Below, one piece after another: positions 17,378-24,006 of a stretch of DNA of 24,006 nucleotides. The stretch comes from Azolla pinnata (taxonomy: Eukaryota; Streptophyta; Polypodiopsida; Salviniales; Salviniaceae). How positions within the stretch are numbered: the stretch's first letter is position 1; the number at the start of each line of letters is the position of its first letter. The notes beneath the pieces are model-generated. The model worked only from the letters and a program-made list of their open reading frames with translations. It was not told the DNA's origin and searched no databases. The translations under genes and the position numbers were made by a program. The stretch spans positions 1 through 24,006 of the forward strand of contig JBBBWG010008613.1 in assembly GCA_037176905.1 (NCBI GenBank), given 5' to 3'.

Positions 17378-18230
17378 ATTTAGGTTTCATGAAAATTAGG
17401 GTTTAGGGTTTAGGGTTTTCTGGATTCATAAAATTTAGGGTTTAGGGTTTTTCTGAAATTTAGGGGTTAGGGCTTCATGTGATTTAGGGTTTAGGGTTTA
17501 GGGTTTTTTTGGATTCATAAAATTTATGGGTTTAGGGTTTGTGTAATTTAGGTTTTCTGCACTCATGAAATATAGGGTTTAGGGTTACATGACATTTAGG
17601 TTTTAGGGTTTCCAGATTCATAAAATTTAGGGTTTTTTTGGTTCATGAAAATTAGGGTTTATGGTTTCATGAAATTTAGGGTTTAGGATTTCATGAAATT
17701 TAGGGTTTAGTGTTTCATGAAATTTAGTGTTTAGGGCTTCATGTAATTTAGGGTTTCATGAATTAGGGTTTTCATGAAATTTAGGGTATTCGTAAAATTT
17801 AGAGTTTATGGTTTTCATGAAATTTAGGGATTAGGGTTTCATGTAATTTATGGTTTTCTGGAATCATGAAATTTAGGGATTAGGGTTTCATGAGATTTAG
17901 GGTTTTGTAGATTCATGAAATTTAGTGTTTAGGGGTTTCTTGTAATTTAGGGTTTAAGTGTTTAGGTTTTTCTGGATTCATGAAATTTAGGGTTTAGAGT
18001 TTCATGATAATTAGGGTTTCGGGTTTAGGGTTTTCTGGATTGATGATATTTAGGGGGTTTTTTGGATTCATGAAATTTAGGGTTTAGGGTTTAGGTTTTT
18101 TTGGATTCATGAAATTTAGGGGTTTAGGGTTTCATGTAATTTCGGGTTTCTAGAATCATGAATTTTAGGGGTTTAGGGGTTTAGGGTTTCATGAAATTTA
18201 GGGTTTAGGGTTTCATGAAATTCAAGGTAT
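17378..18230 (+). repeat. telomere-derived minisatellite (TTTAGGG with TTCATGAAA spacers), copy 2
   Basis: About 850 bp of TTTAGGG and TTTAGGGTTTAGGG blocks regularly separated by TTTCATGAAA or TTTCTGGATTCATGAAA. The composite unit of roughly 20-40 bp is degenerate, unlike a functional telomere. It sits just upstream (minus strand) of the unknown pseudogene, exactly as the shorter array does at 9071. TTCATGAA is itself palindromic. Confidence 0.9.
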
Positions 18231-18239
18231 TTTTTATCA

Positions 18240-18905
18240 AATCCACGTCACATTTCACGCCTCATTTCACTAAATCCCATAATTTTCGACCAAATGACAA
18301 GGTTTCACTAAGTCCACTAATTAAATTTCACTTAATCCACTAATTAGATTTTCGTAAATTTTCCCCAAAATCCACTAATTAGATTTCACTAATTACACGT
18401 CAAATTTGGATAATACAGTTGACATTTCACGCATTCCACGCCAAATTGAAGTAAAACAGCAAAACCCATATTCTTACTTCAAGCAAATTTCACTAGTTAT
18501 CGCACACCAAATTTCACTCTAAATTTCATTTATTTCACTAGTTTCACACCACATTTCACTAAATTCACACCAAAGTTCACTAATGTCATACCAAATTTCA
18601 CTAATTTCCCAATTTTCACTCATTTCACACCAAATAGCACCAATACTTGAAAAATTACACTAATTTCACAACAAATTTCACTAATTTCGTGACAAATTTC
18701 CCCAAATTTCACTAAATTTCCCCAAATTTCACTAATTTCACACCAAATACCACTAGTTTTACTAATTTCCCAAATTTCACTAAATTCCCCAAATTTCACT
18801 AATTTTACAACAAATACCACTAATACTGAAAAAATAACACTAATTTCACGACAAATTTCACTAATACAGCCAATTTACCACTAATTTGCCCCCAAATTTC
18901 ACATT
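18240..18905 (+). repeat. low-complexity array of ATTTCACTAA / CACCAAATTTCACTAA units
   Basis: Units of about 10-22 bp built from ATTTCACTAATTTC and CACACCAAATTTCACT run through the whole stretch, with drift to ATACCACTAAT near 18750-18850. The minus-strand frame at 18620-18820 (KFGEI-type peptide repeats) is a translation of this array. It continues directly from the telomere-like repeats without a gene between. Confidence 0.85.
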
Positions 18906-18944
18906 TTCCCCAAAAATTCATCAACTTTCTTCAAGTCTATGTTC

Positions 18945-19265
18945 TGAGCTGGAAGAGTAGGGGAGGAGGACTAGTTGAAGGAGCACAAGGAGCACCAGGC
19001 GAGCAACAGGGGGGTTTAGGGTGCAGTAGCAGAAGCAGGACCAAGTTAGGAAAGACAACAGTAGCAGCAGCAGTTGCAACAGAAAAAGAAAGGTTTGGAG
19101 CAGCAAGGGCGAGCAGTAGTAGGGGTGAGCAACAGAAAAAGACAGCCAAGTAGCAAGGGCGAGCAGTAGGGGAGAGTAGCAGGGCAAAGGCGGGCAACAA
19201 CAGAAAGAGTGCGGAGAGTAGCAGGGCAGAGGCGAGTAGCAAAAAATAAAAGGCGAGTAGCAACA
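18945..19265 (+). repeat. purine-rich GCAGTAGCAG / AGTAGCAGGGC tract
   Basis: A strongly purine-biased plus strand with imperfect repeats of GAGCAGTAG, AGTAGCAGGGC and GGCGAGTAGCA. The Leu-rich minus-strand frames across it arise from CT-rich codons and are not supported as membrane proteins. No gene is seen. Confidence 0.7.
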
Positions 19266-19304
19266 TCAAATTTGGAGCTAGGGTTTCACTTTTGGGGGAA
19301 AAAA

Positions 19305-19475
19305 CACTACATCCTGCTGTTTGCCACGAGCATTGCCGCGGATTAAACCCTAAACCGCAATTTTGTTGTGCCCTTTGCCGCGTGGTTTGATGGGGGCATT
19401 GCCGCAATTTTGCCGTGAGCATTGCCGCATTTTTTCCGCGTCTTTTGCCGCGAATTTGCCGCATGCGTTGCCACT
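19305..19475 (+). mobile_element. candidate 5' end of a CACTA element with subterminal repeats
   Basis: CACTACATCCTGCTG starts at 19305 and is followed at once by direct repeats of the type CATTGCCGCAA, TTTTGCCGTGAG and TTTGCCGCGAA, about 11-12 bp each. CACTA/EnSpm transposons begin CACTA and carry short subterminal repeats bound by an accessory transposase. The TNP2-like coding fragments downstream are in the expected orientation. No matching 3' TIR (TAGTG) was found because a Copia element interrupts the element at about 22571. Confidence 0.5.
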
Positions 19476-20013
19476 CGTATATCCATTCATTTGACGCTTA
19501 GCTTGCTGCACTGCTAGCCACTCAATTTGCCGCGAAGTTTACAAGAATCATTAATGGATGCCAATTCGGTATAAAGCAGTTCAGAGTCATCGTCTACAGA
19601 TGAAGAGGAGTTGCACAGGACACACATCGGCCAATGGGGAGCTCATATCATTCGATGTAGGCGTGACCAATGCAGAAAAAGATTCAAGCAAGCTCGTCGT
19701 CTAGTGCATGATCATGTACGCAGATAGGACCGTTGGAATCCTGAAGAGTCGCCCATAATGTTCCACATTACACAGTTGCACTGCGGTTGTTACGTGACTA
19801 CTACAAGCGGGAAAGGGCAAAGGCTAATGAAGAAGAGGCACATGTACCACAACATATGACTGCAGCAGTTGATGATCTAGAGGGTTTGGCGTCACAAGAA
19901 TAGGGTCAAAGTGAGCAAATGGAAGATATGATTGAAAACCTTCATCAACCAACACTTTGGCAAGGATCTGGACAATCAAGCAAGGGAAAGCCCCACTTCC
20001 AACTTTTCGACGT

Positions 20014-20379
20014 TACTACGAGCTGCTAGAACACCAATTTACGATGGAGCTAGTTTCTCAATGCTTCGGGCAGCAATGGAGATCATGAATCTCCAAACAT
20101 CCTATGGATGGAGTAATGCATAGGTGAATGCATTGCTAAGTCTAATGGGGAAGATGTTGCCGTAGCTACCATTGTCTACCAGCTTTGCGCGAAGATGCAA
20201 GGAAACAAATGATCATGTTGCATGGGCTCGATTACGAAAGAATCCATGCATATATCAACGACTGTGTGCTATTTCGAGGTGAATTAGCAAATATGTCAGA
20301 ATGCCCCAAGTGTAGAGAGGCAAGATATCGACGAGATGTATCAGCAATTGTTCCTCACAAGTGTTCCTCGCAAGGTTAG
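20014..20379 (+). pseudogene. TNP2-type block A: N-terminal conserved region with Cys motif
   Basis: Two frames joined by a shift near 20165. The first (to 20123) has TPIYDGASFSMLRAAMEI and TSYGWSNA. After a TAG the same frame continues with VNALLSLMGKMLP. The second (20185-20379) has LHGLDYERIHAYINDCVLFR and then ECPKCREARYRRD, matching the family's glycine-leucine-aspartate-tyrosine and C-x-x-C region. It ends just before a candidate intron (GT at 20375 to AG at 20640) that contains 11-bp repeats. Confidence 0.75.
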
Positions 20380-20473
20380 CCTAAAACTACGTTTACAAAT
20401 TCAATGATTTATCAATTTATTTCATGCAATTTGCTATATAATTGTCGCTAATTTGCTACATAATTGTCGCTAA

Positions 20474-20595
20474 TTTGCCCCAACTTTGCCACGAATTTGC
20501 TGCAAGTTTGTGGCAAGTTTGTCGCGAATTTGCTGCAAGTTTGCCGCTAGTTTTGCTGCAAATTTGCTACATGGTTTCATCGAGTTTGCTGCAAC
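20474..20595 (+). repeat. 11-bp TTTGC(C/T)GCAAG-type tandem repeat inside the transposase locus
   Basis: Eleven consecutive units begin TTTG or TTTC. Most are exactly 11 bp (TTTGCCACGAA, TTTGCTGCAAG, TTTGTCGCGAA), with two of 12 bp and one of 10. They lie within a candidate intron of the transposase (GT 20375, TTTCAG at 20640). The short plus-strand frame here encodes only a repeat peptide. Confidence 0.85.
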
Positions 20596-20640
20596 ATTAC
20601 TAATTTGCACTGATAATATCTGCCCCATTGTTGATTTCAG

Positions 20641-20870
20641 GTACTCCCGGTTATTCCAAGACCTCGTATGATGTTTTAATGTCGATCCATTGTCTCATTG
20701 ATGGATTGACATTATAACACATCGGAGCCAAGATGGGAAGTGGAGAATACCAGCCGATTCTCCAGTGTGGACAATGCATACCAATCACCAATCACCTATT
20801 CAACCTTCGAGCCATTCTAATGTGGACAATGCATGACTTCCCAAGGTTCAGACAATGTTTAGGTTACGAC
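20641..20870 (+). pseudogene. TNP2-type block B
   Basis: After the candidate 3' splice site come VLPVIPRPRMM and, in another frame, NHLFNLRAILMWTMHDFPRF (about 20797-20856). These resemble the family's IPRL and RAMLLWTVNDFP regions. The sequence between is frame-shifted and contains a short repeat (GTGGACAATGCAT twice, near 20766 and 20822). Confidence 0.55.
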
Positions 20871-21207
20871 CTTAAACCAATTTAGATCTCCTCTATCTAC
20901 AGTCAATGACAATTAGTAACTATTCTAACACAAGTCTTGTTTAACTCACAAGTTTATCGACCTCAGCGTACCATGCCTACCCCAGATGTGGACCAACCCT
21001 CATGTCTACACGACTGCCTCACCTCAAACGAGTCATTTTTTCAAATCACGGTAGATTTCTTCCACCCACCCATCAACGCTACCAAGTAGCTGAAAACGAC
21101 ATATCGTCAAGATGTCTGACTATGAAGTAGTGGAAGGACATGTGGCTGCAAGCTAATGGGGAAGCTATGCCTGGGATGTCCATGGAAGAGAATCTAAGAT
21201 GATGTCA
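20871..21207. other. decayed segment between transposase blocks
   Basis: No frame remains open for more than a short distance and no conserved block could be recognised. By position it should correspond to the central part of the transposase or an intron. No RNA gene is seen. Confidence 0.35.
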
Positions 21208-21372
21208 TTTGCAACAAGTTTGCTGCAAGTTTGAAGCAACTTTGCCGCATGTTTGCCGCAGGTTTGCTACAAGTTTGCCGCAAGTTTGTCGCATGTTTGC
21301 CGCACTTTTGCTACACGTTTGCCACAAGTTTGCAGCAATTTTGCAACAAGTTTGCAGCGATTTTGTCGCAAG
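21208..21372 (+). repeat. fifteen exact-register copies of an 11-bp TTTGCCGCAAG repeat
   Basis: From 21208 to 21372 the sequence divides into fifteen consecutive 11-mers, each starting TTTG, without one indel (for example TTTGCCGCATG, TTTGCTACAAG, TTTGCAGCGAT, TTTGTCGCAAG). Substitutions are common but length is constant, so the period appears to be maintained. It lies within the transposase locus. The open frames across it (21209-21649, 21253-21465) start as repeat translations. Confidence 0.95.
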
Positions 21373-21439
21373 TATCGGCGATACGTCGTGCCCTTATCTG
21401 TATGTGATGTGTTTGCAAGTTGTCAATATTTTTCGAGTT

Positions 21440-21830
21440 GTCGTATTGGGAGGACCTCAAAATGAACCACTTATTGGAATCAATGCACATCTTCAAGAAT
21501 GTGGCAACGATGGTGTGGGACCACCTGATGGGTGTCCGAAACAAATTGGTCATTCGGATGGATTTGTAGTGTTGCGAGAAGATGCCCACTCCATGGCTGG
21601 TGGAGCGAAAAATGGACAAGTATATTATCGAGGGCTTTGTGGACATTGACGAGATCAGAAATGCAAGATGTAAAGGAGATGATCGTCACAGTCAGAACCC
21701 CAACCAGGTATGTGCGATGTTTGAGAGGGGCGTTCTCCAAACAAAGATGAAAAGGGGTGGAGCAACTCATGGGTTTGAAGTCCCATGATTGGCATAAGAT
21801 GTTACAGGTACTTAATTGGATTTTTAAACT
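21440..21830 (+). pseudogene. TNP2-type block C
   Basis: One frame reads KNVATMVWDHLMGVRNK (near 21495-21545), matching the family's KNV segment. Another, after a frame change, reads MKRGGATHGFE and then MEQLMGLKSHDWHKMLQ at 21757-21810, matching the strongly conserved GLKSHDCH region. The usual Cys is Trp here. A possible donor GTAC follows at about 21809 and AT-rich sequence lies downstream, suggesting an intron. Confidence 0.65.
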
Positions 21831-21889
21831 CATTATTTCTAATATTTTAATCAGTTTATATTTAATAACCCTAACAATTGACGATTTCT

Positions 21890-22083
21890 ATTTTTTTCGA
21901 TACTTCATTTTGCCGATTAGTATATCCAGAATAGCTCTGACAGTGTTTATTCAAGCTTGGCACGCTCATCCGGTTTGTAAGTGCGAAAGAGCTGGACCTA
22001 ACAAGTGTATAGACAACCCAAGTAGAAGCAGTAGAGGCAGTGTGTCTTCTGGAGGATACCTCTCCGTGATCCATTCTCACTAG
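21890..22083 (+). pseudogene. possible TNP2-type exon remnant
   Basis: Reads YFILPISISRIALTVFIQAW, which could correspond to the LPVAIRG segment that follows the KSHDCH block in the family. After that the frame becomes Ser/Cys-rich and unrecognisable. Weak evidence. Confidence 0.3.
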
Positions 22084-22125
22084 TCATGTGCGTTTGCTGG
22101 TGCACCTTATCTAGGATATGGCGAT

Positions 22126-22287
22126 ATGCGGCCCAGTCTCCGACATATGGTTGTTTTTCTTGGAGCGTTCATGAAAACGTTGAAAGATTCTGTGAGACAA
22201 AATGCACGGGCAGAAGGTAGCATGAGCAAAGGGTGGTTCATCCAAGAAGGCATAGTATTCATTCATCTCTCAATATTTACACCATGA
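22126..22287 (+). pseudogene. TNP2-type block D (53 codons)
   Basis: A short open frame from ATG 22126 to TGA 22285 reads MRPSLRHMVVFLGAFMKTLK, then DSVRQNARAEGSMSKGWF. It matches the conserved C-terminal region of TNP2-type proteins (an aromatic-rich YMG-LK segment followed by VRN-AR-EGS-AEGY). This is one of the clearest family signatures in the window. Confidence 0.75.
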
Positions 22288-22397
22288 AGATTCGTCATTG
22301 CCCCACCCCTTTTCCATTCGACATTCGCTATCGTTAATGGACATGAGAGAAGAAGATAGTCCCACCATCGTTCCATAAGGGTTTGGCTGCAGTGTCA

Positions 22398-22571
22398 ATT
22401 TATGGCACGAGCTTCGTGCAAAGATGAACAGCTTCTGTATCCTGAACATGCAAGTCATGAGACCTTGGGTGGACAAGTACAATGCAGTCAGGCTATCCAT
22501 CAAGCGTGAGCATGCCCACATTGTTGTGTGTGAGGCCGTCAGGCGAAACAAGGCACTAACTTCCAGCAGTA
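22398..22571 (+). pseudogene. TNP2-type C-terminal remnant cut by a Copia LTR
   Basis: In one frame it reads HELRAKMNSFCILNMQVMRP, then WVDKYNAVRLSIKREHAHIV, resembling the family segment in which a short hydrophobic stretch precedes a charged helix. The frame stays open up to the TGTTGGAGA at 22572, where the Copia LTR starts. The rest of the CACTA element would lie beyond the Copia insertion. Confidence 0.4.
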
Positions 22572-22889
22572 TGTTGGAGATGTCAAGAGGTAGATTAGAA
22601 TAGAGAGAAGATCAGATCTAAAGGAGGAGGCTTCAAATCTGAGGCGGTGAGAAGTGGCGGCAAAGATACAAGAGAGTGAGAAAGAGAGATAGGCACAAGA
22701 ATAGAGCTTCTATTCACTAAAGTTGGAGCAACCAACTTAGAGTGACCATACAAGCTTGGTATTTATACCCCCAAGCTAGGGCTGAAGCCTTTTCGGCTTA
22801 TTACAAATATGGCCCGTTCACTTATGGACAATGTGAACACGGCCATTAGATGCCCGTATTCGACATTACTCCGTAATGGGCATGTTCCA
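22572..22889 (-). repeat. Copia LTR (3' LTR of the minus-strand element), boundaries approximate
   Basis: The right edge on the plus strand ends GGGCATGTTCCA (minus-strand start TGGAACATG) and the left edge begins TGTTGGAGATG (minus-strand end CTCCAACA), giving short TG...CA termini. The LTR lies 3' of the Copia RNase H on the minus strand, as expected. A TATA box lies inside. No polypurine tract was recognised beside it, so the right boundary is tentative. Confidence 0.5.
22759..22770 (-). promoter_or_regulatory. TATA box in the Copia LTR
   Basis: On the minus strand the sequence reads GGGTATAAATAC, a strong plant TATA context inside the LTR. About 190 bases of LTR remain downstream, enough for R and U5. 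Confidence 0.55.
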
Positions 22890-22962
22890 AAAATCTGTAA
22901 AAAAGAAAAAAATTAATATACAAATTTTACAAATCTACGAAGGGGCTGATATACTACGGAAT

Positions 22963-23035
22963 AGTGCGATCGGAAAAGTACAATCGAAAGAAGTACAATC
23001 GTAAAAGTGCGATCGTTAAAAGTGCGATCGTAAAC
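22963..23035 (+). repeat. five tandem copies of a 14-15-bp AGTGCGATCGTAAA repeat
   Basis: Units read AGTGCGATCGGAAA, AGTACAATCGAAAGA, AGTACAATCGTAAA, AGTGCGATCGTTAAA and AGTGCGATCGTAAAC. The change GCGATCG to ACAATCG in the second and third units fits CpG decay. The repeat sits between the Copia stop codon and the LTR. CGATCG is palindromic. Confidence 0.9.
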
Positions 23036-23047
23036 AGAAATGTGTGA

Positions 23048-23641
23048 CTATTTCCGCAGTTCATCCGGAATCAGCTCCACGCCCATCCGATCCCGTAGAG
23101 AACGAAATCGGTCCATCGAAAGACTTTTGGTCATCGCGTCTGCAACATTGTGAGTCGTAGAGATCTTCTATAGACAGAGTATCTCCTTAGTTGCGCAATC
23201 CCGAACGAAGTGGTACCGAACCTCGATATGCCTAGAAGCATTATGATGTACCAGATTCTTTGCTAAAGCGACGGCTCTCTGGCTGTCGCTGAGTACGGTC
23301 GAAATCCATTTCGGATTAACTTGTCGAAACATACAAGCTAGTCGTCTGAGCCAAAGCGCTTCCTTCGATGTGTCTGATGCAGCTACGTACTCCGCTTCGG
23401 TCATACTTGTAGCCGTACAATCCTGTAGTTTCGATCTCCACGAAATGGCCCCGTACCCGAACCTGAAAGAGTATCCGGACATCGATTTCCGGCTGTCAAG
23501 ATAGCTCACGTAATCCAAGTCGGTATAGCCTACTAGGCCTAAGGGTTCGTTCGGTCCGAATTTGATGCTGTGGTCTTTTGTGCCAACTAGGTATCTGAAG
23601 ATATGCTTCACTGCGTTCCAGTGTGGGTGTTGGCCGGGATT
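23048..23641 (-). pseudogene. Ty1/Copia pol C-terminal fragment (RNase H), 5' truncated
   Basis: On the minus strand it reads HWNAVKHIFRYLVGT, then GYTDLDY, SYLDSRKSMSGYSF, SWRSKLQ, STMTEAEY-type (here TSMTEAEYVAASDTSKEA), SDSQRAVALAKN and HIEVRYHFVRD. These are the classic Copia RNase H blocks, with acidic residues in GYTDLD, TEAE and SDSQ. A TAG at 23168 interrupts the frame, which then continues unbroken with TTHNVADAMTKSL (the usual NVADIFTKPL region) to a TAG at 23048. RT, integrase, protease and Gag are absent because an LTR of family A interrupts the gene at about 23628. The NPG motif expected upstream of HW appears to be encoded within the first bases of that LTR, which blurs the boundary. 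Confidence 0.9.
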
Positions 23642-24006
23642 TACGGAATTACGGCGAAGCCGTAATTACGGGAAATAAGATAGTCGGGAATTCGGGTTTA
23701 CGGGAAAACGGGGAGTCGTGTTTTAGATCCGAACCGACATATGTACATAGGATTCCGGTGATCCGAAAGGACACCAAAAGTTGTATATAAGACCGTGGGG
23801 TCTGTCTTGTAAAGACTCCGTAATTGTAATATAAGAAGAGCTTGGCGTCTATATCGTCTTGTGTGTACAATCTAAATATTGTAGTCGGAAGTTACGTACT
23901 TATGGAAGTAACACCTAGCCGGGATTACGGCCGGGATTACGGCCGGGAGCTTACGGTCTTACGGCAAGGAAGATTACGTAGATCGGGATTTCCCCGGGTC
24001 TCCCGG
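23628..24006 (+). repeat. LTR family A, plus-strand copy, running off the window
   Basis: Starts TGTTGGCCGGGATTTACGG and matches the LTR copies at 1-76 (minus) and 2518 (plus). It contains the nine-base-pair hairpin at 23647-23667, TATATAA at 23784-23790 and the GTCTGTCTTGTA block. Toward the end it has repeated CCGGGATTACGG motifs (about 23918-23946). It has inserted into the Copia gene. The base group GTGGG just before it is the candidate left target-site duplication. The right end is outside the window, so this is either a 5' LTR of a longer element or a solo LTR. Confidence 0.8.
23784..23790 (+). promoter_or_regulatory. TATA box of LTR family A
   Basis: TATATAA within GTATATAAGACCG, conserved with 2684-2690 in the other long LTR copy. 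It lies 156 bases from the LTR start, compared with 166 in the other copy. Confidence 0.55.

Larger units (their letters stand above)
19560..22571 (+). pseudogene. CACTA/EnSpm transposase (TNP2-type, Transposase_21 family), decayed and truncated
   Basis: Several blocks match the TNP2-type transposase in the correct order on the plus strand. There is an upstream charged N-terminal region (19585-19900), then TPIYDGASFSMLRA with YGWSN, then LHGLDYERIHAYINDCVLFR with ECPKCREARY, then AILMWTMHDFP, then GLKSHDWHKML, then FMKTLKDSVRQNARAEGSMS. The enzyme family cuts and pastes CACTA elements via a DDE/RNase H-like catalytic core. The individual catalytic acids could not be assigned safely in this broken copy. 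Frame changes, nonsense codons (for example at the end of the YGWSN block) and repeat arrays inside probable introns show that it is inactive. The 3' end is lost at the Copia LTR. Confidence 0.8.

Noticed and set aside
9071..18230. A true interstitial telomere or chromosome-fusion site
   Set aside because: The repeats are degenerate, mixed with TTCATGAAA spacers and part of a dispersed element seen twice with homologous flanks.
18937..19464. Leucine-rich minus-strand frames suggestive of membrane proteins
   Set aside because: They arise from CT-rich codons in the purine-rich tract, overlap in two frames and have no upstream signals.
21565..21571. TGTAGTG as the 3' CACTA terminal repeat
   Set aside because: It lies within transposase coding sequence upstream of further conserved blocks, so it cannot be the element end.
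23649..23870. Minus-strand 73-residue frame
   Set aside because: It lies entirely within the LTR, antisense to its TATA box and transcript region, with no conserved features.

Overview
This window looks like nuclear heterochromatin from a land plant. It shows Arabidopsis-type TTTAGGG telomere-like motifs, a CACTA/EnSpm DNA transposon with a TNP2-type transposase, Ty3/Gypsy and Ty1/Copia retrotransposons, a spliceosomal intron and large satellite arrays. I cannot name the species. I found no intact host gene. Every protein-coding stretch is a decayed or truncated mobile-element gene or an unrecognised pseudogene.

Layout. Bases 1-4740 hold retroelement material. There is an LTR end on the minus strand (1-76), a broken plus-strand ORF for a basic, coiled-coil protein (about 301-2450), a plus-strand LTR of the same family (2518 to about 3000), and a minus-strand Gypsy RT-RNase H remnant (3002-4735). 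The coiled-coil ORF and the Gypsy pol linker share a protein module with the core WDADTPQ, although they lie on opposite strands. Bases 4741-8821 are about 20 tandem copies of a 202-bp satellite. Bases 8822-10847 hold a fragment of an unknown gene, telomere-like repeats, short duplications and tRNA-Ser/tRNA-Arg fragments. Bases 10848-15160 are a higher-order satellite: a unit of about 1,322 bp is repeated about three times, and each unit carries four tRNA-like segments, the best preserved resembling tRNA-Arg(ACG). A 69-bp minisatellite follows, then a decayed minus-strand gene of unknown family (15750-17308) with a canonical 93-bp intron. Next come telomere-derived repeats (17378-18230), an ATTTCACTAA-like array and a purine-rich tract.

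Bases 19305-22571 look like the left part of a CACTA element. It has a CACTAC end, repeats built on an 11-bp TTTGCCGCAAG-like unit, and fragments of a TNP2-type transposase. A minus-strand Copia element (LTR, RNase H) interrupts it. The Copia is in turn cut by another copy of the window's own LTR family, which runs off the right edge. The nesting order at the right end is therefore LTR element in Copia in CACTA.

The main unexplained structures are the tRNA-bearing higher-order satellite, the permuted tRNA-Ser halves that bracket 1.1 kb, the coiled-coil accessory ORF sharing a module with pol, and the recurring link between telomere-like repeats and the 5' side of an unknown gene. All similarities were judged by eye from the sequence and family knowledge. 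No database or folding program was run.
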